Part shown: positions 33,886 through 43,983 of the stretch, in pieces
Layout: every line of letters starts with the position of its first letter
How positions within the stretch are numbered: position 1 is the first letter of the stretch
Source: Acanthochlamys bracteata
Lineage: Eukaryota; Streptophyta; Magnoliopsida; Pandanales; Velloziaceae
Direction of reading: 5' to 3'
Assembly: GCA_019914995.1 (NCBI GenBank)
Contig: CM034130.1
Location: 7,316,001-7,380,000, forward strand
DNA: 64,000 bases
Notes under the pieces: model-generated
Database searches by the model: none
Seen by the model: the letters and a program-made list of their open reading frames with translations, nothing else
What the model was told of the DNA's origin: nothing
Made by a program: the position numbers and the translations under genes

Positions 33886-34887
33886 CGCAGTCAAGCACCA
33901 TCTCTTTTATGGGTTCATGATGGCCCCAGACTTAGAGAGTGTTTATGAGTGGTTAAAAAAATAGCTTTTATAAAATGTCAAACATAGATTGATGAAGCTC
34001 AAATACCATCTCTTCTATGGATTCATGATGGCTCAGACTTAAAGGGAGCGTTTAGAAATGCTTAAAAAAAATAATTTTTTTAAAACAAAAATATTTTATT
34101 CTATTTAAAAAAATAAGTCTAATTATTCTATTTAAAAAAATCATAGTAATAAATAATAGTAAGTTTTATGATGTAGAATTTTATCAAAATAGGCACCAAA
34201 ATATTTTTTCGGAGCTGTTCAAGTATTCTCTTTCCAAATACTAGATTTTTATAATATGGTTTGGCTCTCTGATTCAACATCAATCATGTTCTTCACTTAT
34301 TCTTCCATCGATTTTGGTTTCAAAATATTTTGAATTTCTTTTTTGTATAATAATTTTGTGTTTGAAAATTGAACGATAGTTTGTTTGATGATGACATATG
34401 ATCAGATGATGTTTTTAATATTTAATGATGATTTTATTTTGCAGGTTATCACTATTGCATAATTTCTAAAGGAGCAACAAAAATTTGAAATGTTGATGCA
34501 AATTGCTACTGTATTGTTCTATTTTACAGATTGTTTTTGTGTTGCATAACTTCTATATTTATATATATATATATATAATTTGTCATATATAAGTTTCTAT
34601 TTTTCAAAATTAAAAAAATTATAAAATATTATAAATAATTTATTCAAAAATATAAAGTGATTATTTAAAAAGTTCTCCAAACATGTCTTCAAAATCCGTG
34701 AAACCATTTTCTTTACAACCATGAAATACTTGATTTTGATGCAAGATCAAGATTGCAGCAGTTCTGCGAAGAAAGAAGAGTTCGGTAGAAAAATGTCGCA
34801 AGAAAACTTTCCTCCCTATCCCATCATCACCACTGGCCTTTTGCTATGTGAATTCCAGTCCACTTAAAATAACCATAGGTCCAATAA

Positions 34888-36702
34888 ATGAATTCAAACT
34901 TCAAAACTAAAACCTTTCTTACGCCGGGCTCCACCATGCCCGGCTGCTCAGCCGCGGCGGCTTCTACTGTTGAGCTCTTCATCTCCCGACTCGAACGCTG
35001 CACCGCAATTCGTGATCTCTTTCTCGGCCGCATTCTCCATTCCTTGTTGATAAAATCTTCTCTTGCTTTTCACACTCTTCTCTGCAACCGCATCGTTGAC
35101 ATGTACGCAAAGTCCAGTGATCTCCCTTCAGCTCTCGTTACGTTTAAAAACATCCCTCAGAAAAATCAACATTCATATAACACTCTCCTGTCAGCTCATG
35201 CACGAGCTGGCCAGTTCAGTGCCGCTCGACAACTGTTTGACGAAATGCCTCAGAGAAACATTGTTAGCTTTAATACCATGATATCAAGTTTGAGTAATTA
35301 TGGTTTCAATGAAGAAGCTCTGGATTTTTTCAGGTCTATGCGAAAGAGTTCTTTTGAGATTGTGATGGATAAGTTCACGGTTGTTGGAGTAGCAGCAGCA
35401 TGCGCAGGCTTGGAAAACTTGAAAGCACTGCAGCAAGTTCATGTGGCTGTAATTGTTAGTGGATTGAAGATGAACATTATCATGTTTAATGTAATGATCG
35501 ATGCGTATGGGAAGTGTGGTGATGCAGATGGTTCTCATAATCTTTTCGATGAATTGAAGGAAAGGGATGTTGTGTCGTGGACGTCATTGATCAGTGCTTA
35601 TGCACGCACAGATAGACTTGAAGAAGCTCAAGGGGTTTTCGGTAGAATGCCAGAACGGAATGTAGTCTCGTGGACAGCTTTGATCTCTGGCCATGAGCAG
35701 AGTGGGCAGGAAGAGACAGCATTGAAGCTCTTTCAACAAATGGTTGATGAAGGATTTCAGCTTACAGAGTCAACGTTAGTGTCCGTACTTAGCGCTTGTG
35801 CAAGGATGGGGCTTGTTGGACATGGAAAACAGCTACATGGGTTCATGATCAGGAGGTGTATAGGGGTGGATTCCTTCAATCTTTTTGTACATAACGCTCT
35901 GATAGACATGTATGCCAAATGCAGTAACATGCTATTGGCTACAGCCGTGTTCGACAGGATGCTAGAGCGCGACTGCATCTCGTGGAACTCACTAGTTACT
36001 GGCTTTGCACAAAATGGTGATGGGAGGCAATCACTAGCAACATTTAAGAGGATGGTATTGGAAAATATTAAACCAACTGATGTTACATTTCTTGCTGTGC
36101 TTTCTGCTTGTAGTCACACCGGATTAGTGTCTGAGGGTCATGAAGTTCTTAAAATGATGAAAGGGTGTGGTATAGTTCCTCGACCCGAACATTATGCAGC
36201 GTTCATTGATGCCCTTGGCCGGAAACACCAACTTAAAGAAGCCCTGGAGTTCTTGGAAGGCTTGACTGACAATGGTACATCTGACTTGGTAGGTGCATGG
36301 GGTGCGTTGCTAGGCGCATGCCAAATACATGGAAATTCAAAGATTGCTAACAAAGCGGCACAATCTGTCTTTGCTTTGGATCCTAACAACGGAGCCAGGT
36401 ATGTTGCACTGTCGAATGTTTACTCTGCGGCTGGTAAGTGGGAGGACGCCAGACAAGCTTGGGCTATTATGAAGGAAAAGGGGTTGAGAAAGAAACCTGG
36501 CTGCAGCTGGATTGAAGTCAGAAGTTGGAAGCATATGTTTGTTGCAGAAGATAAATCCCACTTTGAAACAAAGGAAATCTACAGAATGTTAGAAACAGTG
36601 ACTGATGAAATGAAGGAAATCAAATACCCAGATTGTAGTATGCAAGAAATCTATTATCCTCCAAGTGAAGAAAGCAACTTTATTCATGAAGCTAGCGTAT
36701 AA
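34888..36702 (+). CDS. PLS-class pentatricopeptide repeat protein, E subgroup
   Basis: An RNA-binding organellar protein. PLS-class PPR proteins usually specify C-to-U editing sites or other RNA processing in mitochondria or chloroplasts. The single-exon frame encodes 604 aa, intronless as is typical of the family. Repeats run from about residue 60: NRIVDMYAKSSDLPSALVTF, YNTLLSAHARAGQFSAARQL, VSFNTMISSL, VMIDAYGKCGDADGS, VVSWTSLISAYARTDRLEEA, VVSWTALISGHEQSG, ALIDMYAKCSNMLLATAVF and CISWNSLVTGFAQNG. After residue 480 the E/E+ region follows (YVALSNVYSAAGKWEDARQA, then KKPGCSWIEV). There is no DYW deaminase motif, so any editing role would need a partner. The first ATG is used; the Thr/Phe-rich N terminus could be an organelle targeting sequence but I cannot decide the compartment. 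Confidence 0.95.
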   Translation: MNSNFKTKTFLTPGSTMPGCSAAAASTVELFISRLERCTAIRDLFLGRILHSLLIKSSLAFHTLLCNRIVDMYAKSSDLPSALVTFKNIPQKNQHSYNTLLSAHARAGQFSAARQLFDEMPQRNIVSFNTMISSLSNYGFNEEALDFFRSMRKSSFEIVMDKFTVVGVAAACAGLENLKALQQVHVAVIVSGLKMNIIMFNVMIDAYGKCGDADGSHNLFDELKERDVVSWTSLISAYARTDRLEEAQGVFGRMPERNVVSWTALISGHEQSGQEETALKLFQQMVDEGFQLTESTLVSVLSACARMGLVGHGKQLHGFMIRRCIGVDSFNLFVHNALIDMYAKCSNMLLATAVFDRMLERDCISWNSLVTGFAQNGDGRQSLATFKRMVLENIKPTDVTFLAVLSACSHTGLVSEGHEVLKMMKGCGIVPRPEHYAAFIDALGRKHQLKEALEFLEGLTDNGTSDLVGAWGALLGACQIHGNSKIANKAAQSVFALDPNNGARYVALSNVYSAAGKWEDARQAWAIMKEKGLRKKPGCSWIEVRSWKHMFVAEDKSHFETKEIYRMLETVTDEMKEIKYPDCSMQEIYYPPSEESNFIHEASV

Positions 36703-37770
36703 AATCTGTAGAAAATTAATCTAACCCAATTTTGTCAGGGAATTAAACAAGTAATTCTCTCTATATAGGAACAACTAGGTGGATGTTTTAGCTATTTGTT
36801 CAAAAAAGTATAGAGAAGGATTTCTTTGAAGATGAAACCAAAACTATCCTCTTGTTGATAACCAATATATTTGTTGTAATCTTCCAACATGCTGCATTCA
36901 AGGAGCATGCGGTCTCACAATGACAAGAAAGAGGATACTCACCATTTCAGATGGTGTTAAAATAAATATCTAAATCCCCAACATTCAACGAGGAATCACA
37001 GGCTCTAGCAGAGCACGGTAGTCCTCTAGGTCACCTTCAGACTACAGGGAACTTGTATGTTCTATAACTTTTTTACTTCTGCAAAATCCATGATTTGTGT
37101 TCCTCATGATTTTGATAAGCTATTTGTATTAAGTAACTACCATTCTTTTTTCTTATATATTTAAGATCTCAGCCAGGATTATGTAAGCACAAGAGATACA
37201 TGAGATTGTATTTGATCAAGTATCGCTTTCTTAAAATCAAAAGTGAGATTATGTTTTGATGTACATAAAATAAAGAAACCGAATTGTATCCTTGAAGGAG
37301 CAAAAATTGTCAACATTGTCAAAGTAATTTGAATGGGACTCTTAAACTTCAGAAGGTTGTGAGGGCATGTTGCAAGTTACTGATTTTAATATTGTGTTAT
37401 ATGATGTATACTTATAAGCAAAAGCTTTTTGTTGGTTGAAGACATCCACATTTCAGCTGTTGTGCGTTGGTTGGAACTGATTATTGTATTGTACTAGTGT
37501 TAAGTACATTGAAGGTGCCTAGTGTCTTTTGTTTTAACCCTTTACTAGCCTAATTTCATATAGAATAATCATTACAGACAGTATTTGTACAGCATCCAAG
37601 AAGAACTTGGTAGTATGCTCTTTAGGACTCTTATCATGTGCCAATACTATTTGAGTTTGAGAACATTAGGATTCTTCAGCAAGTATAGATTCACTATTTC
37701 AGTTTCTCATAGCTGTGGGACTTTGCACATCCTTTATATGTGCCTTTTCTATTTAAGCTTGTTCAATGGC
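36703..37770. other. PPR 3' region and spacer
   Basis: Probably PPR 3' UTR followed by unannotated spacer. I looked for earlier exons of the BCKDH E1-alpha pseudogene here and saw none. Confidence 0.35.
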
Positions 37771-39506
37771 AGGGTACAGATTTTCCTGGTGGGAAGGCGA
37801 TGTTTACTCCAGATATTAGATTACTCTCTGAGCTCCCAGGAGAGCGGATCATCTGTTCTTGACGATGATGGGGAGACAATCTCAGGCAGCAGAGTTGTAG
37901 AGTTACCTTTCCTGATTCTTTGCAGTGTTTCATTCGCTCAAAAATGTCTACTCATTCCAAAGTGCCAAAATCATGCCCAGTTGTGTGTTAATATATATGC
38001 ATGACTTGATACAAGGATATTGGCTTGTTTACAAACAACAACTTATTAACTTGAAAGCTTCAAAGCATTATGTTTTGTGGTTCTCTGCTACCTTTCTTAA
38101 CGCAGTGCTGATAATCTTTCTTCAGACAAGCAAGAGGTTGCCCTGAAAGTGTACATGTGACATGGCCATATTGCAAATTATAGACACCATTTTCTATGAA
38201 GTTTAGAGACAAGGAAGCATTTCCTTTTGTCTCATCTCAATTGGAGAAGCCATCAATGTTGCATCAGCAGCTGCACTCACCATGGATGATGTTGTGCTTC
38301 CCCAGGTTAGACGCTATTTAGTTCATTGTGCAATTCTTCTCCTCTTCTAGAAGAATATTAGATGGCATAGATTGGTAATCCACTTTCTTGTGGTGATCTA
38401 GCACAGGGAGCCCGATCCCCTCCTATGGCGTGGCTTCACTCTGCAAGAATTCGCCAATCAGAATTTCAGCAACAAATGTGATTATGGCAATGGGAGGCAA
38501 ATGCCAATTCACTATGACCTAACAAGCTCAATTATTTCACGGTTCATCACCTATTGCGTAAGAACACTTAATTTTCATACATAAAGGCCACAATTTGCCA
38601 CTTTGTTGTCAAAGTAATTTTCAGTATGCAGGTGCCGCAAGCTGCTGGATCTGCTTATTCTCTCAAGACAAGAAGAATGCTTGTGTTGACACTTATTTTG
38701 ATGATGGTGGCACAAGTGAGGTTTGTATTCTTTTTCTTTCTAGAGCAATTACGTGAGTATTGTTACTTATTCAGAAGCCTAATGTGTCAGGGAGACTTCC
38801 ACGCTGGTCTGAATTTTGCGGCTGTAATGGAAGATCCAGTTATATCTTCTGTGTTTATACTGGTTTGGCCATTAGTATTCGCACAACTGAGCAATTCCAG
38901 AGTGTGAAATACATCCTCTTGCAGTAAGATAATTCATGATGTCCGATTCAGAACAATGGTAATGTCCCTGGATTGTTTCGCATGGTAGGTGATGATGCAG
39001 TCGTGAGGGCATGCCTATGGTGTTCACAGCATACGCGTGGATGGTAATGACGCTCTTGCTGTACACGGTGCGGTACGTACTGAACTTGGGATGGCCATAC
39101 GTGAACCTAGGCCTATTTTGATTGAGGTATATGATGATAAGGTCCTGTTAACAGCAATAGATCCTGTCACCAGATTTAGAAAATGGGTAGAAAGTAATGG
39201 TTGGTGGTGTAGTGAAGCTGAAGCAGAACTCAGAAGCAACCAAAGGAAAGAGGTAACCTTTTTCTTAAGACTTATTGAAACGTCGTTCTGATACAAACTT
39301 TTTCTCATTTCTCGTTAATTATAAAACTTCCATGCAGTTGCTACAAGGCATTCAAGTTGCTGAAAAAGCACCGGAACCACCGTTGAGTGAGCTACTCATG
39401 GATGTTTATGATAAAAGTTCCTTCTAACCCGCTCAGACAAGATAGAGAACTCCGTGAAACTGCTAGTAAGCATCCAGAAGACTACCCATTGGATGTACCT
39501 CTCTAG
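37771..39506 (+). pseudogene. BCKDH E1-alpha pseudogene (2-oxoisovalerate dehydrogenase alpha)
   Basis: A decayed copy of the alpha subunit of mitochondrial branched-chain alpha-keto acid dehydrogenase E1. Recognisable pieces in order: DFPGGKAMFTPDIRLLSE (37775-37830), then ISIGEAINVASAAALTMDDVVLPQ with a frame change (38200-38305), REPDPLLWRGFTLQEFANQ (38408-38465), the TPP region (38636-38722), GDFHAGLNFAAVMEDPV (38791-38841), HSIRVDGNDALAVHGAVRTE (39025-39085), and a C terminus ending PLDVPL-stop (39491-39506). Breaks: in-frame stops after the first segment, a small deletion after YSLK, frameshifts between segments, and the thiamine-motif GDG reads DDG. Exon/intron spacing is kept, so this is a duplicated gene, not a retrocopy. 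The 5' transit-peptide exons are absent. Confidence 0.85.
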
Positions 39507-40009
39507 TGAATTCTTTCTTTGGGGCTAGAACAAAGTCTCGTTCGAGATTGGGATCCCCTCTGGAAACAACATGAAAAGCAATAATTTGTCTGAGTTAGTC
39601 TTGTATAAATGTACGTAGCAGGCAATGGGCAGTAAAAATAAAAGTGCCTTCCTATAAGTTTGTCATAGGAAGTGTTCAGAATCAAGGTTCTAAACTAAGC
39701 GATGTAATATGTAATATAGTCGATTGAAGAAACGTGATTGAAATTGATCATATAGAAGCAAAGCAGATGGTAAGTGTTTAATGTTTTATTATGATAAGCT
39801 GCAGTTTCTGTGAACAAGATGTTTTTTTCCCAGTTCAAACAAGTACTCTATAATATTATGAACAGTTTTATTATCTTGAAATCTGTTCAACAACTATGTT
39901 CAGAACCAAGGTTCTGGAACATTACAGTATTCATATGCTTATGACATACACGATCAAAATTTGCAAGTGGAATTAGTAACAAATGTTGCCTCTGTAATAC
40001 ATAAATTGA
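39507..40009. other. Spacer between the E1-alpha pseudogene and SAL1
   Basis: No gene seen. The right half is probably the SAL1 3' UTR. Confidence 0.35.
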
Positions 40010-42590
40010 TTACAAATGGAAAGTAGACTGAGATTTTTCTTTGACAGCTTCTTGCACAGCAGCCAAGAGTGCAGGCATTAGCTTTTTATTTGTTACGATA
40101 ATGCCAGTATCAAGATCAAGAAACCTTCCTTTTGATAAGTCCAAGTCATTTCCTGCAGCATCCAACACCAAGCCACCGGCTTCTGCAAAGCCATAGTTCA
40201 TTATGATAAAGAATGCTTCAGAGAAAGCCTTCATGCTCTTATAAAACCAAAAAGACTTCTCAGTGTATAGAAAAATTCACCGTGCATAACCAGGATAGAC
40301 ACATGTACATAAGATGCTAACAAACTCAAACAATATCCAGCATGATCAACTAAATTGCTTTCTTTATTAAATTTTCATACCTGATACTACAATAGAGCCA
40401 GCTGCATGATCCCATATCTTCTCCCTGTAGCCATGATGTGGAAAACGCATATATATGGCACCATCTCCTCTGGCAAGGGCACCATATTTTGCCTGGCTAT
40501 CAACTCTAACTGGTGGAGCTTGAACACCAAGTTTCTGCATAGAACGTCAAGAAGTTAGCATTAAGCTACTTATAATTACTACAGAGAAGGATGTTCAAAA
40601 GCATTTAACCTCCTTATACCTTTGCTATTAAGCCAGACAGATCATGCATTGAGTGAGCAGCTTCAAATGATTCAAAGAAAGATGCATCTGTTGGTGTTTC
40701 AATGGTGCTCACATTTATCTGCAAGTAGATCATAGAGGTTTAGCAACAAAATAAGCTCAACGGAATAGAATGATAAACCAACCAGCGAACTACTGACCTT
40801 ACTGGGAGAGAATCCATTTAGTGATTGAAGATATGATCCCTTGCCTACTTCAGCAAAGAAAAGACATCCAACTTGGTCCTCTGATAATTGCTTTCGAGGG
40901 CTATAAATTGGTGCAAGAGGTAGGTTTGGGCACCCCAAGACACCCAAGACAACTTTTCCTTGGTCCAGTAAACCCAGTGCTATGGCATATTGATCTCCTC
41001 TTAAAAACCTACAACGAAATACAAATAGAGCACAATAATTAGATGTAAACGAATAATGTAGTAGGTATGCATTACATGCATGAACTGACAGGCTCACCCT
41101 TTGGTACCATCTATAGGATCTAAAACCCAATGGCGACCATTTGGTCCACCTTCTGATTTCCCACTATCAATTGCAGCAATTACATCCTGTGGAGATAAAG
41201 ATGTGCCACATGTACCATCAGTGGATAGAGTATCATTGACCAGCTCGGTAATCTTCTTCAAAGTTTCCTGCCCTTCCTCCTTACATAGATCTCCTGAATC
41301 CTCCTCAGCAATCAACGAGAATGATTCAGAAGGAAGTTCCATTCTTAAACATAGCTAACCAAAGCTTGTGAGCCTGCATGACACATCGCAAATTGAAATA
41401 TCACTATAGTTCCACCTACATTGGGCACCTGTTAGTTAGATGTTAGCTAACATTTTGTATTAAACATGCCCAGCAAACTATTGATGGACTTGGATTTATG
41501 AAATATTTAAGAATGATGTTCGTTATATATTTTAATGTACAGATACAGGACTTTATACACAATCATCTATACAATGACACTGCATTCCTCACAGTAAAAG
41601 AAAGCAGCCCACAGATATTCGCTCAACCACAAAGCTTAAAAGGATATCGAGAAAGCTAGAGTTTACCATAATCCGCAACAGTTACAGGACTCTTATCTGC
41701 TTTCGATTGAACATCTGACTTCACAAGTGCTGTTTGAACTTTCTGAAATAAAGAAACACAATAGGTATTAAACTTCATGCCAATGCAGGCAGATGATTTG
41801 CAAGGAAGAGATATCACAAACATGTGAAACCTAAAATTAAAAATAAGAATCAAGCCATTAATTTCCATAACCATTACATAATAATGCGATCTACATCAAC
41901 AAGTTACTGATAAAAATTATTTTCTAATCAAACAATCAACTTAAGGAAATTTTGGCAACATCCTACAGTTACACCGGCTACAAAGATTCCACCAACCACA
42001 ATAAACTAACAAAGCACAATCCACATTTCAGATACAACACCAGGAAATCACGCACATTGCACAGCTAATCAATCCAATATCTCTCGAAAAAGCACGCACT
42101 TCTCCAACAACACACCACAAAATTTGAATCTTTAAGCCATTTCAGATCAAACACGCAGAATTATGTAGATCCGATTCGTTTTATGGAACATTAGTTCAAA
42201 AGAACGGCCTGGATGAGACGGGCAACAAGATGACGGCATTATAGCAAATAAGACCGCCGTAAAATTGAATATTCAAGCCATTTCAGATTAAATCACACGG
42301 AATCAAGAAGAAACAATTCATGTTATTGAGCATTAGTTAAAACTAATAACCTTGCAAAGTCGGGCAGCAAGAGACACTGCCTTCTTAGCTGCCGCAACCT
42401 CTTTCGCATACGGAGAAGAAAAAGAATCCATGGCTCGAGCAGCAACAGCAGCAGCAGAAGAAGAACAATATAGCTCTGCAACACTTTGAAATGTTAACAG
42501 AGCTCCGGCGGCGGTGAAGGAAGAAGAGAGACTGCGACGTGAACCGGTGAGATGGTGGAGAGAAGAACAGTTGGGAGAGACCGCGGCCAA
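40010..42590 (-). CDS. SAL1: SAL1-type 3'(2'),5'-bisphosphate nucleotidase, with a one-base deletion in exon 3
   Basis: Homologue of the chloroplast and mitochondrial phosphatase that hydrolyses PAP to AMP and damps the SAL1-PAP stress signal; the family also has inositol polyphosphate 1-phosphatase activity. Exons on the minus strand: 42351-42590, 41667-41742, 41098-41373, 40798-41008, 40620-40718, 40381-40534, 40010-40182. Motifs: EEDSGDL and DPIDGTKG (metal-binding core), WDHAAGSIVV, GREKIWDH-like YREKIWDH. The first 53 residues (MAAVSPNCSSLHH...) are Ser/Ala-rich like a transit peptide, and an internal Met54 could make a cytosolic form. The exon sum is 1229 nt, one short of 410 codons: exon 3 reads TATGTTTAAGAATG, where one more T would give VLRMELPSE. 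As written, translation stops at that TAA. All other exons are intact, so this is a recent lesion or an assembly error. Confidence 0.9.
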
Positions 42591-43940
42591 TCCTGTCGTT
42601 TGTTATTACTCCAGTTGTGGCCATTGTTGTGATCTAGCATAGTTTGTGTTTCTGTTGAAAGCAGAAGTTAAAGCCCAAAGCCCATTTTTAAAGCCCATTA
42701 ACGAACTTATAGGCCCCATTTGGGCTTTTCCTTCCTTGTTTTTTAAAATCAGTTATTATAGCGTCTGACATTTTTAAAATCTAGTTATTTTCTTAAATAA
42801 AAAAATGTTTACTAATGTTTTGATTAGTTGAAAAGGTTATCAAATTTGAGCACCTACGATTACTCAGTTTAACAACAATATCTGACGTATTTCAATTTAT
42901 TTTCTTATCAAATATTTATGTTCATATATATTTTAAATAAACAAATACAAAAAATTATTTTGAAAACTACTTTCAAATATAATTATATATAAAAATTAGC
43001 TTATTGTTTAAATTAAATTTTTATAAATATTATTTTATTGTAACTTAACATAACTTAAATGTCCGAAATTTTATTTTTTCCGCCAAACTAAAAGTTTAAA
43101 AAATTTATGTGTTTAATTTTTTGAAAACATGCCTTTTAACGTCACTAAAATCGATTCGGCCTCTGCATAAAACTATATAAGCTAAAAAGAACCCACAAGC
43201 ACAAAAAGATAATAATATCTTTACCAGGAAATTTTCCAAAACTATGCAACTGCTGCAGTCCTATACAGCTTAACTAGCAGTTCAGCAGCATAAGCATAGG
43301 ATAGCTCAGTGTTGCATGCCATGCCATTGCAATGACAGTGGTATTGAAAACAGAGAGACGAAGAAGTGAATGTTGCCAATGCTTGAAAAAAAAAGAAAGA
43401 AAGAAAAAAAATCTGATACTTTGTTACCTTTTCTGTTACTGATCTGGTCCCCCTCCCTCAACACTTTGCCTACCACCACTCAATTCTTTGGTTTGCTTTC
43501 CCAAGAACGGTTTTTTGTAATCAATCACAAGTTCGCCGAACATTCCACAGAAGAGAGATTCTTGTTTTCAATTGTTTTCAAGATTTTTCTATGCAAAATC
43601 CATCGTCATTCCAACGTAGAAAGGTACTTCCTCTTCTTCTTTTTTTGTTTAGCAAAGAGAAGAAGCGGAGAGCAAAACGTTGATCATCACAGAAAAGAAA
43701 AGATTTTTGGGAATCAAGTTACCGAAAATTTTCAAACGAACTAATCTGTATTTTGAGTCAAAATTCAAATTTTTGAAAGAGAGAAAATTAGGATTCTTTC
43801 TGTTGTTCATCTCAATATAATCCCCAGATTAGTTTACACGTAAAAAGACAGCAACAACAAAATTTTCCAACTCGACTTTGTTAAATTACGTATGAAAGGA
43901 AGTGGGACCCACTCTCGGCCATCTCTTGATGCACTCTTGA
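42591..43940. other. Divergent intergenic region between SAL1 and ACR
   Basis: The 1.35 kb between SAL1 (leftward) and ACR (rightward) must carry both promoters. AT-rich repeat-like DNA lies at 42770-43130. An A/G-rich low-complexity run lies near 43385-43412. An open frame at 43370-43744 is Lys/Phe/Ser-rich and looks like chance. Confidence 0.35.
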
Positions 43941-43946
43941 TTCGGT

Positions 43947-43956
43947 ATTATATAAA
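43947..43956 (+). promoter_or_regulatory. Likely TATA box of the ACR gene
   Basis: TATTATATAAAC lies about 125 bp upstream of a clean AAG|GTAATT donor at 44083/44084. The transcribed leader between is purine-rich and has no ATG, as expected of a 5' UTR exon. Confidence 0.6.
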
Positions 43957-43983
43957 CACTAGACCTTGTTGAAATCCCTCTCC

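Larger units (their letters stand above)
30293..34887. other. Repeat-rich AT-dense intergenic region
   Basis: No gene seen in 4.6 kb. The DNA is dominated by AT-rich MITE-like repeats, the clearest annotated separately. A less AT-rich island at about 33100-33600 has features of a worn LTR (an aataaagcttcttcctctt stretch and a TTGTGATCAGCACC end). A (TA) tract lies near 34558-34577. The last 150 bases probably hold the PPR promoter and 5' UTR. Confidence 0.45.

Noticed and set aside
42385-42624. Upstream ATG at 42624 as the SAL1 start
   Set aside because: It is in a different frame from the SAL1 exon, gives a Cys/Phe-rich product unlike any SAL1, and does not join exon 2.
43370-43744. 124-aa frame in the SAL1-ACR spacer
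   Set aside because: Lys/Phe/Ser-rich composition driven by A/G and T runs; no motif and no splice context.
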